Below, in pieces: positions 44,075 through 52,976 of a stretch of 64,000 nucleotides of DNA. The notes under the pieces were generated by a model. The model searched no databases. It saw only the letters and a program-made list of their open reading frames with translations, and was not told the DNA's origin. A program made the translations under genes and the position numbers. Numbering within the stretch: position 1 is the stretch's first letter; every line of letters begins with the position of its first letter. Origin of the DNA: Myxococcales bacterium (GTDB lineage: Bacteria > Myxococcota_A > Polyangia > Nannocystales > Nannocystaceae); NCBI GenBank assembly GCA_020633295.1, contig JACKDW010000002.1, forward strand, positions 992,001 to 1,056,000, read 5' to 3'.

Positions 44075-46042
44075 TCAGCCTCCTGGCTCATCCCGGGGGC
44101 GTAGCGGCTTGAACGACGGCTCGAGCGGGAGCTCGGCGCTGGTCTTCGTGTCCCCGCCGCCGCTCGTGTCAGTCGGACGCGGACGCTCGCCCTCGTGGCC
44201 GCCCGCGCCCGCGTTGGGCTTCTTCGTCTGCTTGCTGTCGCGCGTCGGCTGCTTCATGCGGATCCGAGTCGTCCGCGCCAGCTTGCGCGCGCCGAGCTCG
44301 GTCGACGCGTCGGCGCTCCGCTCCAGGCGCAGCGCCAGGTTCTCGTCCGAGACGGGCATCCGCACCGCGCTGCGCGAGCGATATCCGTCGAGCGTCACCT
44401 TCACCGTCACCGGCTCGCGATGAAAGGGCAGCTCGAGCAGCACCGGCGTCGTCTGCCCGGAGAGCTGCTCGAGGACCCCGCGACGCGCGTCCTCGGGCAG
44501 GCCCGTGATCGTGACCGTCGCGCCCGCGGGCTCGCTGCTGATCAACCACGTCACCGGCTCGCGCGCGGGCGGTACGCTCGTCTGCGACGCGGGAGCGCTC
44601 GGATCGTCCACGCTCATCGGCGTGTTCGTCACCGTCGGCGTGACCGAACGCTCCAGGCGTCGCGCGCCGGTGAAGTTGATCGCCATCACCGCGATCCCGG
44701 CGCCGACGAAGGGCAGCAGCAGCAGCCACAGACTCCAGTGGCGGGGGGCGGGCGACTCGAGCGACGACGTCGTGAGCGTGTGCGGGTCCTCGGCCGAGCC
44801 GACGAGCCCGGGCGCGGACAGCGAGGGCGACGATCCGTCCGCGCGGGCGGGCGTCACCTCGCGCGCACCGGCGCCGCCGGTCACCAGCGACAGCGTCCGG
44901 ACCACGCGCTGCTGCTGCGTGCTCGCGCCCGCGTCGATCCCCACGCCGGGCGTCGGCGTCAACGCGACGAGCGACACCGGGCGCGCGACGGCGGGCTGTC
45001 CACGACCACGCGCGGTCGCGCGGCGGTAGGCCGCCTGCTCGCCGAACAGCTCGCGCATGGTCTCGGAGAGCGCGTGCCGCGGGTCGCTCGGCTGGCGCGC
45101 GCGCTCGGCCCACAGCTGCGCGCGGAGCTCCTCGAGCATCGCCGCCGCGGTCGCGAAGCGCTTCGTCGGGTCGACCGCGAGCGCGCGCTCGAGGAGCGCG
45201 CGCACGCCCGCCGGGAGCTCCCGCGCGCGCTCCTCTGGCAGCGGCGGGATCTCGCAGCGCATCACCGACGACAGCGTCTCGGCGTCGCTGGAGGCCGCGA
45301 ACAGGCGACGCTCCGCGCACAGCTCCCACAGGATCACGCCGAGCGCGAACACGTCGGAGGCCCGCGAGAGCGCCTTGCCGCGAGCTTGCTCAGGGGCCAT
45401 GTACGGCAGCTTCCCGCGCAGGTGCCCGGTCAGCGTGCTGCGGTTGACGCCGGTCGCCTTGGCGATCCCGAAGTCGACGAGCTTGACCCACCCGCTCATC
45501 GTGATCAGCAGGTTCTGCGGCGAGACGTCGCGGTGCACGAGGTCGTAGGGGTTCCCGTCCGGATCACACAGCTCGTGGACCGCCGAGAGCCCGGCGCAGG
45601 CGTCGGTCATGATCTGCAGGATCACGTCGCCGGGCAGCTTCACGTTCTTGTCCCGCACGGCGCGGAGCAACGAGGACAGCGTCTCGCCCTCGATGTACTC
45701 CATCACCATGTAATAGAGTCCGCTGTCCTCGCCGACGTCGAGGACCTCGCCGACGTGCGGGCTCCGCAGCCGCGCGGCGATCCGGGCCTCGTCGAGGAAC
45801 ATCCCGACGAACTCGGGCTCGGCCGCGAGGTGCTGGTGGATGACCTTGACGGCGACGAGCTTTTCGAACCCGCCGAGCCCGCGCGCGCGCGCGAGGAAGA
45901 CCGTCGCCATGCCGCCGTAGCCGAGCCGATGAATCAGCTCGTAGCGCCCGACCGAGCGCCGACTCGAGATCTCCGGCGCCGCGTTGGAGCGCGACTCAAC
46001 AGCCGGCTCTGGCAGCACTTTGGTCTCGACCTCGGGCTCCAT
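44075..46042 (-). CDS. Membrane Ser/Thr protein kinase with C-terminal PEGA domain
   Basis: 655 residues. The kinase domain (residues ~33-310) has GYGGMATVFLAR, the ATP lysine in VAVKVIH (~66), catalytic HRDVSPQN (~168), VDFGIAKA and YMAPEQARG, so it should be active. The HRDVSPQN loop replaces the usual HRDLKPxN. A variable cytoplasmic linker follows, then one membrane helix at ~436-458 (LWLLLLPFVGAGIAVMAI). The outside part has a PEGA domain (TWLISSEPAGATVTITGLP, VKVTLDGYRSRS) and a Lys/Thr/Pro-rich tail. It probably senses an envelope signal through the PEGA part. GGAG lies 4 bases before the ATG. It is translationally linked to the TPR/PEGA gene 5 bases downstream. Confidence 0.92.
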   Translation of the reverse strand: MEPEVETKVLPEPAVESRSNAAPEISSRRSVGRYELIHRLGYGGMATVFLARARGLGGFEKLVAVKVIHQHLAAEPEFVGMFLDEARIAARLRSPHVGEVLDVGEDSGLYYMVMEYIEGETLSSLLRAVRDKNVKLPGDVILQIMTDACAGLSAVHELCDPDGNPYDLVHRDVSPQNLLITMSGWVKLVDFGIAKATGVNRSTLTGHLRGKLPYMAPEQARGKALSRASDVFALGVILWELCAERRLFAASSDAETLSSVMRCEIPPLPEERARELPAGVRALLERALAVDPTKRFATAAAMLEELRAQLWAERARQPSDPRHALSETMRELFGEQAAYRRATARGRGQPAVARPVSLVALTPTPGVGIDAGASTQQQRVVRTLSLVTGGAGAREVTPARADGSSPSLSAPGLVGSAEDPHTLTTSSLESPAPRHWSLWLLLLPFVGAGIAVMAINFTGARRLERSVTPTVTNTPMSVDDPSAPASQTSVPPAREPVTWLISSEPAGATVTITGLPEDARRGVLEQLSGQTTPVLLELPFHREPVTVKVTLDGYRSRSAVRMPVSDENLALRLERSADASTELGARKLARTTRIRMKQPTRDSKQTKKPNAGAGGHEGERPRPTDTSGGGDTKTSAELPLEPSFKPLRPRDEPGG

Positions 46043-46734
46043 GAAACTCCGCTCAAGTCGATCCGGTCAAACGATCTCCGAGCGGATCACTTCATCGTGA
46101 TCGCGGCGATCTGATCTCTGCGATTCTCTGTGGTCGGCGCTCTGCAAATTGACCGCTGAGGATCACGATACGTCAATCAGCCTGCGCGATCACGTTCCAG
46201 TGGGGCGCGACGCCGGGTGTGCGTGGGGCCAGACATGGTTGTTCGGGCAGCGCGTCGCAGCGCGACCGCCAACGGTGGCTCCAGGAGCGCTCGCGATACC
46301 AGGCATAGCTGGCAATCCGCTCGCGCCGGACCGCCCGACTTCGTCCCGCGAGCCTTCGGCCCCTGGGCCGCCGCGCGCGATGATCCACCGGCGCGCGAGC
46401 TGGCGAAGGAGCGGGCGCGCTCCGCCTTCCCAAGGCCGCGCGTCCGGATGACGCGCGAAGCCGATCCGCGCGGTTAGGAGAGATCCCGGAGATCTTCTCC
46501 ACAGGACAAAATATATTGAATCAGCCAGCGGAAAACATAGCCGATTCACCATGCAGTTTTTTTTTACCTACACCAGGTTTTTTCTTTTATTTTCGGCACG
46601 TTCTGGCTGCTTGCCCGGCGCATTTTCGAGCTACACGGCTCACACCTGCCCGTCCGAAATGGAATGGGCCTTGCGTGCAGGAAAGGGTTGACGTAGAGGC
46701 ATGAGGGCAGGAGGCACCGGCAAAGGAGGGCACG
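46043..46734. other. Long divergent intergenic region with AT-rich island
   Basis: 692 bases between the kinase and the small RHH gene. The left 450 bases have normal G+C and only weak frames. From 46500 to about 46610 the G+C falls to roughly 40-47%. This part contains TATATT (46512-46517), T9 (46557-46565), TTTTTT and CTTTTATTTTC runs. A hairpin-like GGAGAGATC/GATCTTCTCC (46477-46500) and a sequence one mismatch from a DnaA box (TTCTCCACA, 46495-46503) lie at its left edge. I see no gene that I would defend. The ATG-started frame at 46516-46704 has no coding bias. Confidence 0.6.
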
Positions 46735-46962
46735 ATGGCGAAGCGTCAGACTCGCAGGAGCATCTCGGTCAAAGGCATTACGTACCAGCGGCTCAAGGAC
46801 TACTGCGAGGCGTCCGGCATCAGCGTCAGCGGTTATCTTGAGGAAATCATTGCGGAAAAACTAGACGCGGCGGGCGTCCCGGTTCCGAAGGCCGTCAAGC
46901 CGAGACCCGCCCCCAAGGCCGTCGACAGCGACGAGATCGTCTCGCAGCACTTCACGTTCTGA
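46735..46962 (+). CDS. Small ribbon-helix-helix-like DNA-binding protein
   Basis: 75 residues. A strong AAAGGAGG about 7 bases before the ATG supports expression. The sequence RRSISVKGITYQRLKDYCEA, then SGISVSGYLEEIIAEKLDAAG, has the ribbon-helix-helix plan: one basic strand, a helix, a turn with GIS and a second helix. The tail is Pro/Lys-rich (VPKAVKPRPAPKAV) and ends SQHFTF. RHH proteins of this size act as dimeric repressors or antitoxins. No toxin-like gene is next to it, as the following gene is dnaX. The AT-rich island directly upstream may hold its promoter and operator. Codon use is less G/C-biased than in neighbours. Confidence 0.75.
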   Translation: MAKRQTRRSISVKGITYQRLKDYCEASGISVSGYLEEIIAEKLDAAGVPVPKAVKPRPAPKAVDSDEIVSQHFTF

Positions 46963-47172
46963 TACGCGCCCCGGCCCGCCGGTCGGCCCTGTCAGCGTGA
47001 CCCGCTGCTCGCCCGCCCACACCCGCCTCACAACCTGGATCCTCTGGATCTTCAAGCGGCTCCGCCCGCGTCTGCCTCCTCAACGCCGACGCCCGGAGCC
47101 GCGCTCGCGACCGGCCACGGCGCTCGGCGTCACGACCGGGCGTAATCGCCCGTTATGGTAGGTTGCCCGGAC

Positions 47173-49185
47173 GTGGCCTACGTCGTTCTTGCTCGCAAGT
47201 ACCGCCCGCAACGATTCGCCGATCTGGTCGGGCAGGAGCACGTCACCAAGACCCTGGCGAACGCGATCTCGCACGATCGGGTTCACCACGCGTACCTGTT
47301 CTGCGGCGCGCGCGGGCTCGGGAAGACCTCGGCCGCCCGGATCCTCGCCAAGTGCCTCGTGTGTGAGCGGGGGCCGGCGATCGAGCCGTGCAACGAGTGC
47401 CGCGAGTGCACCGCGGTCACTGACGGCTCCTCGGTCGACGTCATCGAGATCGACGGCGCCAGCAACAACCGCGTCGACGACATCCGCAACCTCCGCGAGC
47501 AGGTCCGCTACCTGCCGCAGACCGCCCGCAAGAAGATCTACATCGTCGACGAGGTGCACATGCTGACGGGCTCGGCGTTCAACGCCCTGCTCAAGACGCT
47601 CGAGGAGCCGCCCCCCCACGTCACCTTCATCCTGGCCACGACCGAGGTCCATGAGCTGCCGGCGACGATCCTCTCCCGGGTGTCGCGCTTCGACTTCCGG
47701 CGCGTCGCCAGCGGTCAACTCGTCGCCCACATCAGCCACCTGCTCGAGCAGGAGGGGGTGCAGATCGAGGAGGCCGGCCTCTACACCATCGCCCGCGCTG
47801 GCGACGGCTCCGTCCGCGACACGCTCACGCTGCTCGACAAGATCATCGCGTTCGCCTCGGACACGCGCGCCGTCAGCGAGCGAGAGGTCCGCACGGTGCT
47901 CGGCGTGCCCGCGCGTATCGCCGTCGCCGAGCTCACCGACGCGGTGCTGGCCCGTGACGCCGAGCAGACGCTCCGGCTGTTCGACGAGGTCGTCGAGTCC
48001 GGGCAAGACCTCCAGCAGCTCGCGCTCGCGCTCTTGCAGCACCTCCGCGACCTCCTCGTCGTCAAGGTCTGCGGCGCGCGAGATGTTGTTCGGGACATGT
48101 CCGATAGCCAATTCGAGCACCTGCGGGCCCAGGCCGACAGCTGCGCGCCGGTCGTCCTGTCCCAGCTCTTCGACCGCTTCGCGCGGACCGTCGACGCGCT
48201 CCCGCGCACGCGCGTGCCCCGTCTGATCATGGAGATGGGCCTCCTCGACCTCGTGCACAGCGACCCGCTGATGCCGCTCGGCGACCTGATCGAGCGCCTC
48301 GACGAGCTCGCCGCGGGGCGAGGCGGCGGTTCACGTGGCGGTTCACGCGGCGGCGGCTACGGGATCTCGCGGGATACCTCACAGCGGGCGCCACAGCCGC
48401 GACCGTCTCGCCCGCCGCGACAGGACTTCGAAGGAGCGCCCGCGCAAGCGCACTCCGCGCCCGCTCGCGCGCCAGAATCCGCGCCCCGCGGGGACCGCTC
48501 CAACGCCAACAAGGAGCGATTGCGACGCATCCTCGAGGGCGCGAGACCGCCCGGCGCGCCCGCTCAGGCCGCCCGACACGCGCCGCCGAGCGAACCCGCG
48601 AACGCCGGGGCACCCGCCCACGCCCGCCACCCACGCCCGCCTTCGCGACCCGCCGCAGCGGAAGACGAACCTCCTGCGGAACCGGGGACACGCGCAGCGC
48701 AGCGCGCGTCCCCGAGCCCTCGGCGCGCGCCCGACCTTGGGACCTGGACCGAGACGCCAGAGTTCTCGACCTGGGAGAGCTTTTTGACCGGTGTTGCGGA
48801 GCGCGACACGCCGCTGACGGCGATGCTCATGGATTGCGGCGTGTTCGCCTTCTCGCCCGCTCGTGTGCACCTGGCGACGCCTCCCGGCGACATGCGCCGG
48901 CGACAACTCAAACCCGGCTCGGAGATGTTCACGACGCTGCAGCGCGCCTTGGACACGTTCTTTCAGCGCGACGGGACCTCCGCGGATCCCGCGATCGACC
49001 TCGAGTTCCAAGAGCAGGCGCCTACCCTCCCAGATCTCCCCAGCCTCACCCTCGTCCGGTCGTTTCGCGCGCGCGAGCTCCAGATGCAGGTCGAGCGAGA
49101 AGCCAACGCGGCGCCCGAGATCCGACGTCTCGTCGCTGACTTTGACGGCACGGTCCACAGCGTGAAGCCGCTGGGGAGCGCGTGA
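47173..49185 (+). CDS. dnaX: DNA polymerase III subunit gamma/tau
   Basis: 670 residues from GTG 47173, chosen because VAYVVLARKYRPQRF matches the usual DnaX start (an ATG at 47155 is in frame). The clamp-loader ATPase has Walker A GARGLGKTS, the zinc module CLVCERGPAIEPCNECREC, Walker B IVDEVHML and the SRC-like LSRVSRFDFRRV. Domain III follows to about residue 370. The C-terminal part has a long Pro/Arg/Ala-rich linker (~390-530) and a conserved end (FEFQEQ-type block, RNTLP-like segment LVRSFRARELQMQVEREANA) that could be the tau-specific domain. I see no A-rich slippery site, so a short gamma form by frameshift is not predicted. First gene of a dnaX-ybaB-recR group. Confidence 0.95.
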   Translation: MAYVVLARKYRPQRFADLVGQEHVTKTLANAISHDRVHHAYLFCGARGLGKTSAARILAKCLVCERGPAIEPCNECRECTAVTDGSSVDVIEIDGASNNRVDDIRNLREQVRYLPQTARKKIYIVDEVHMLTGSAFNALLKTLEEPPPHVTFILATTEVHELPATILSRVSRFDFRRVASGQLVAHISHLLEQEGVQIEEAGLYTIARAGDGSVRDTLTLLDKIIAFASDTRAVSEREVRTVLGVPARIAVAELTDAVLARDAEQTLRLFDEVVESGQDLQQLALALLQHLRDLLVVKVCGARDVVRDMSDSQFEHLRAQADSCAPVVLSQLFDRFARTVDALPRTRVPRLIMEMGLLDLVHSDPLMPLGDLIERLDELAAGRGGGSRGGSRGGGYGISRDTSQRAPQPRPSRPPRQDFEGAPAQAHSAPARAPESAPRGDRSNANKERLRRILEGARPPGAPAQAARHAPPSEPANAGAPAHARHPRPPSRPAAAEDEPPAEPGTRAAQRASPSPRRAPDLGTWTETPEFSTWESFLTGVAERDTPLTAMLMDCGVFAFSPARVHLATPPGDMRRRQLKPGSEMFTTLQRALDTFFQRDGTSADPAIDLEFQEQAPTLPDLPSLTLVRSFRARELQMQVEREANAAPEIRRLVADFDGTVHSVKPLGSA

Positions 49186-49249
49186 ACGGACGCGCGCGTT
49201 CACGCGCGCGTGGTCACGAGCCGCGAACCTGCGCTATGATCGGCCACCA

Positions 49250-49570
49250 ATGAGCGAGTTCGATCTCGGATCCATGATGCGCCAAGCCCAGCAGATGCGC
49301 GAGCAGATGCAGTACATCCAGAAGGGGCTTGAGAACGAGACGGTCGAGGGCACTGCGGGCGCGGGCGTCGTCAAGGCGATCGTCACGGGCGGTCAACGCG
49401 TCAAGTCCGTCACCATTGACCCCGAGGCCCTCGCGGAGGACCCGGAGATGGTCCAGGACCTGATCGTCGCGGCGGTGAACAACGGGCTCGACAAGGCCCG
49501 CGCGCTCGCGCAGGAGCGGCTCGGCTCGGTGCTCCCGCCGGGTCTCATGGGCGGCATCCCGGGTCTGTGA
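49250..49570 (+). CDS. ybaB: YbaB/EbfC nucleoid-associated protein
   Basis: 106 residues. The start MSEFDLGSMMRQAQQMREQMQYIQ is the typical N-terminal helix, followed by VEGTAGAGVVKAIVTGGQRVKSVTID and DLIVAAVNNGLDKARALAQE, as in YbaB/EbfC, a small dimeric DNA-binding protein. It lies between dnaX and recR, the conserved order in many bacteria. The last bases overlap the recR start (GTGA, 49567-49570). No clear ribosome-binding site is visible before its ATG. Confidence 0.95.
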   Translation: MSEFDLGSMMRQAQQMREQMQYIQKGLENETVEGTAGAGVVKAIVTGGQRVKSVTIDPEALAEDPEMVQDLIVAAVNNGLDKARALAQERLGSVLPPGLMGGIPGL

Positions 49571-50184
49571 CCACGGTGGCGAAGGGCGCCGAGCAAGACA
49601 AGCCGCTGCAGCGGCTCGCTACCCTGCTGACTCGACTCCCGGGGATCGGGGAGAAGTCGGCGCTGCGGCTCGCGCTCTGGCTCGCGCGCGCGGACGGCGA
49701 ATATGTCCGCGCGCTCTCAGCCTCATTGCTCGAGGTCCACGAGCAGCTTCGGCTGTGCGGGATCTGCTGCGACCTCTGCGCGGGCGAGCAGTGCGAGCGC
49801 TGCCGAGACCCGCGACGTGACCGCAGCGTCATCTGCGTGGTCGCGCAGCCGCAAGATCGCATCGCGCTGGAGCGCTCAGGGGTCTACAGAGGTCTCTACC
49901 ACGTCCTCCACGGCGTGCTCGATCCGCTCGCCGGTGTCGGCCCCGCCGAGCTCAAGATCGAGACGCTCTTGCGACGGCTCGACGGAGAAGAGGTTGAGGA
50001 GGTCATCGTGGCGACGAGCCCGAACGTCGAGGGGGACGCGACCGCGCTCTACCTCTCGAAGCTGCTGCGACCGCTGGGCATGAAGGTGTCGCGTATTGCC
50101 TCGGGTGTCGCCGTCGGCGGCGAGCTCGAGTACGCGGATATGAGCACGCTGCACCGGGCGCTCGCCGATCGCCGCGTGCTGTGA
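49567..50184 (+). CDS. recR: Recombination mediator protein RecR
   Basis: 205 residues, GTG start overlapping the ybaB stop. It has the helix-hairpin-helix LTRLPGIGEKSALRLALWL, the zinc finger CGICCDLCAGEQCERC and the Toprim domain with ICVVAQPQDRIALE, YHVLHGVLDPLAGVGP and VIVATSPNVEGDATALYL. RecR works with RecF/RecO to load RecA at single-stranded gaps. Length is normal. The N-terminal ~12 residues before the helix-hairpin-helix are a small lineage extension. Confidence 0.96.
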   Translation: MTTVAKGAEQDKPLQRLATLLTRLPGIGEKSALRLALWLARADGEYVRALSASLLEVHEQLRLCGICCDLCAGEQCERCRDPRRDRSVICVVAQPQDRIALERSGVYRGLYHVLHGVLDPLAGVGPAELKIETLLRRLDGEEVEEVIVATSPNVEGDATALYLSKLLRPLGMKVSRIASGVAVGGELEYADMSTLHRALADRRVL

Positions 50185-50640
50185 GTTCTTCACGCGCCGG
50201 TCGCCGGTTCGCCCGTGTTGCCGGTCATGCCGGTCATGCCGGTCATGCCGGTCATGCCGGTCATGCCGGTCATGCCGGTCATGCCGATCATGTAGATAGA
50301 CGCGCGTCGAGATCCGGTTTGGGGATCTGGTTGCGCGTCGCGCCGAGCAAAGCAGACCTGTAGGCCATCCCGCGCGTCGTCGGCCGCGCGCACCACATCG
50401 CGCGCGGTATCAACTCGCGGCGGCGCGTATTCGTCGAGCGACCGGCGCGCGGGGACAGCCGCCGCGCCGCGCGATCCGGTACACCGCGGGCGCGATTCGA
50501 CGGCGAAGCCGGCCGTCGCACGGGTCTGGTGAGCGACTTTCATCCCCTGCAGCACCATGGACTTGCACCGGTGAGTTTGTTACGTTTCCCAGGTCTCGGG
50601 CCGTCATCCGAGCAGTTTCGTCGCGCCTCAGGAGTCCCCC
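50185..50640 (+). other. Intergenic region between recR and mglB
   Basis: 456 bases holding the 9-bp repeat at 50221-50292 and then ~330 bases of G+C-rich DNA. A minus-strand frame (about 50190-50558) reads through the repeat as Met-Thr-Gly units, but its third-position G+C (roughly three quarters) is below that of true genes here. The mglB promoter should lie in the right part; I found no clear hexamer pair. AGGAG at 50630-50634 is the mglB ribosome-binding site. Confidence 0.6.
50221..50292. repeat. 9-bp tandem repeat, eight copies, downstream of recR
   Basis: Seven perfect copies of CCGGTCATG and one CCGATCATG. The unit joins two palindromes (CCGG and CATG). It lies 37 bases past the recR stop, outside any gene I accept. 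Confidence 0.97.
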
Positions 50641-51129
50641 TTGAACATGCTGAACCCCCAGCTGGTGATGTACGACGAGGAGCAGAAGCAGATCGAGAAG
50701 ATCGCTTCCAAGCTCCACCGGGATTCTCGATCGAAGACTATCCTCCTCGTCGACAAGAACGGGCAGCTCATCGCCTCGGCCGGAGAGGTCTCGCACCTCG
50801 ACACTACCTCCCTGAGCTCACTGGTCGCTGGCAACGTCGCCGCGACCGGCGGCATCGCCAAGCTCATCGAAGAGGACGAGTTCACCGGCCAGTACCACGA
50901 AGGTAAGGGCATCTCGATTCACCTGACCCTCGTCGGCCGACGCGCGATCCTGGTGGTCCTGTTCGACAAGAACACGACTCACGGGCTGGTGCGTCTACGC
51001 GTGCGCAAGGCTAGCGCCGAGCTGGCGAAGATCTTCGAAGAGCTCGCGCTCAAGGCGGCTTCAACGCCGATGCCGAGCGTGTTTGATGAGATCACGGATG
51101 AAGACATCGACAACCTGTTTAACGACTAG
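50641..51129 (+). CDS. mglB: MglB, roadblock/LC7 GAP of the polarity GTPase MglA
   Basis: 162 residues from TTG 50641, which is 6 bases after AGGAG; an ATG two codons later is the alternative. The sequence LVMYDEEQKQIEKI, ILLVDKNGQLIASAGE, DTTSLSSLVAGNVAATGGIAKLI, HLTLVGRRAILVVLFD and the acidic end DEITDEDIDNLFND matches Myxococcus MglB as I remember it almost block for block. MglB is the homodimeric GTPase-activating protein that sits at the lagging pole and sets cell polarity for gliding and type IV pilus motility. mglA follows after 17 bases. Confidence 0.96.
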   Translation: MNMLNPQLVMYDEEQKQIEKIASKLHRDSRSKTILLVDKNGQLIASAGEVSHLDTTSLSSLVAGNVAATGGIAKLIEEDEFTGQYHEGKGISIHLTLVGRRAILVVLFDKNTTHGLVRLRVRKASAELAKIFEELALKAASTPMPSVFDEITDEDIDNLFND

Positions 51130-51146
51130 ACCAAAGGGGTCCCGCG

Positions 51147-51734
<588 letters not shown>

Positions 51735-51764
51735 GGCGGCCTGACCGCCTCCGAGCGCATCGAG

Positions 51765-51794
51765 GCCCGCGCGGAGCTCCGCGCGGGCTTCTTT
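51765..51794 (+). terminator. Rho-independent terminator of mglBA
   Basis: A perfect 12-bp inverted repeat (GCCCGCGCGGAG with CTCCGCGCGGGC, its centre forming the loop) is followed by TTCTTT, about 30 bases after the mglA stop. Confidence 0.85.
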
Positions 51795-52113
51795 GTGTCG
51801 CGCCCGTGTAAGCTGAGCTAAACAACATGTCTCCACCGACATGAATTGTGGGTCGCGTTTGTGCGCGCGCGGGGACGCGCTCCGGCGCGCCGACGCGCGC
51901 ACGCCCTGAAAGCCTGTCTTTTCAGACACAAACGACGTAGGCCGCGCTCGCGCGGCGGACCGCCGATATTGCATTCGGGCGCGTCTTGCCAGAACCTCGA
52001 GTCGCGTGAGCCGTTCTCAGCACCACGGCGCGCGCTGAGAACGACCGGACCCGCGGCCACGCGCGACAGGCGACGCGAGCGCGCCGAGGATTCACGACGG
52101 AGCATCAGGAAGC
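51795..52113 (+). other. Intergenic region before the coiled-coil membrane protein
   Basis: 319 bases. It has two small inverted repeats: CATGTC-TCCACC-GACATG (51827-51844) and TGTCT-TTTC-AGACA (about 51917-51930), either of which could be an operator. A weak AGGA precedes the next ATG. No gene is supported. Confidence 0.45.
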
Positions 52114-52908
52114 ATGACCACCGCGTCTGACGAATGGATTCAACAGTCTCTCGCCAGGCTCGAGGAGCTCGAGGAGCAGCGCCAGCAGCACGAAGCGGCG
52201 CTCGAGGCCGCGACCGAGGTCGAGGCGCTGCAGCAGCACTCGCAAGCCCTCGAGCAGCTCGAGGCCGAGATGGCGAACCTCTACGAGCGACTCGAGGCCG
52301 CCGCCGGCGACGGCGAAGACAGCGAGGAGGAGTCGTTCGAGGAGGCCAGCGCGCCCGCGGATGAGCCCGAGGAGGTGACGCCGGCCCCCGCGCCGGCGGA
52401 CTTCGGCGCCGCGCCGGCTGCCCCCGCGGGCTTCGGCGCACCCACGCCCGCACCCGCCGCGCCTGCTGGCTTCGGCGCGCCGGCGGCACCTGCTGGCTTC
52501 GGCACGCCCGCGCCCGCGCCCTCCTACGCGCCGATGATGTCCGACGACTTCGACGGTCCCAAGAAGGGTGGCGCCGCGAAGTGGGGTCTGCTGATCGCGT
52601 TGGTGCTCGGCGGCGGCGCGCTCGGCGGGTACCTGTACGTGTCCAAGAACGGCGCCCCCGAGGAGGCGCCGAAGGACACCGGCCCCGCGAAGGTGATCAG
52701 CGCTGGAGATGTCCCTCCGGACACCCAGGGCCCGAAGGGCGCCAAGGGCGGCAGCGTCGACTCGAGCCAGGGCACGCAGTTCAAGAAGAGCAACCGACCC
52801 CCCGGCGGCGGCGGCGGTGGCGGCGGCGGCAAGAAGCCAAAAGAGAAGAAGCGACAGACCTACGAGATCACCAAGACCGACGATCCGCTCGCGGGGATCA
52901 ACAAGTAG
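52114..52908 (+). CDS. Coiled-coil, single-pass membrane protein of unknown function
   Basis: 264 residues, AGGA a few bases before the ATG. Residues ~8-70 are an acidic coiled coil (LARLEELEEQRQQHEAALEA, LEQLEAEMANLYERLEAA). A Pro/Ala/Gly linker with repeated AAPAGFGAP units follows, then one membrane helix (GLLIALVLGGGALGGYLYV, ~155-175). The outside part is hydrophilic, with a nine-glycine run followed by KKPKEKKRQ and the end YEITKTDDPLAGINK. No enzyme motif is present. The layout resembles small envelope or polarity adaptor proteins, but nothing proves a link to mglBA, from which it is separated by a terminator. Confidence 0.75.
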   Translation: MTTASDEWIQQSLARLEELEEQRQQHEAALEAATEVEALQQHSQALEQLEAEMANLYERLEAAAGDGEDSEEESFEEASAPADEPEEVTPAPAPADFGAAPAAPAGFGAPTPAPAAPAGFGAPAAPAGFGTPAPAPSYAPMMSDDFDGPKKGGAAKWGLLIALVLGGGALGGYLYVSKNGAPEEAPKDTGPAKVISAGDVPPDTQGPKGAKGGSVDSSQGTQFKKSNRPPGGGGGGGGGKKPKEKKRQTYEITKTDDPLAGINK

Positions 52909-52920
52909 GCCCGAAGCGGT

Positions 52921-52942
52921 CTGGATCTAGGTCCAGATCCAG
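52921..52942. terminator. Hairpin between two convergent genes
   Basis: CTGGATC/GATCCAG form a 7-bp stem with an 8-base loop in the 68 bases between the stops at 52908 and 52977. No T-run follows, so this is a weak call. Confidence 0.4.
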
Positions 52943-52976
52943 CCGGCACGCGGCGCGACGACGGGGCGAACACTCG

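Noticed and set aside
46495..46610. Replication origin
   Set aside because: Only one near-consensus DnaA box, and no dnaA, dnaN or gidA genes are present; the dnaX-recR group is not a usual origin context.
46516..46704. 62-codon frame in the AT-rich island
   Set aside because: No coding bias and no ribosome-binding site; it is probably regulatory DNA.
47173..49185. Programmed frameshift producing a gamma form of DnaX
   Set aside because: No A-rich slippery heptamer with a following hairpin was found in the expected part of the gene.
50221..50292. CRISPR array
   Set aside because: Nine-base units without spacers and no cas genes; a simple tandem repeat.
50190..50558. Small gene on the minus strand ending in Met-Thr-Gly repeats
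   Set aside because: Third-position G+C is close to background, there is no ribosome-binding site of note and no recognisable sequence.
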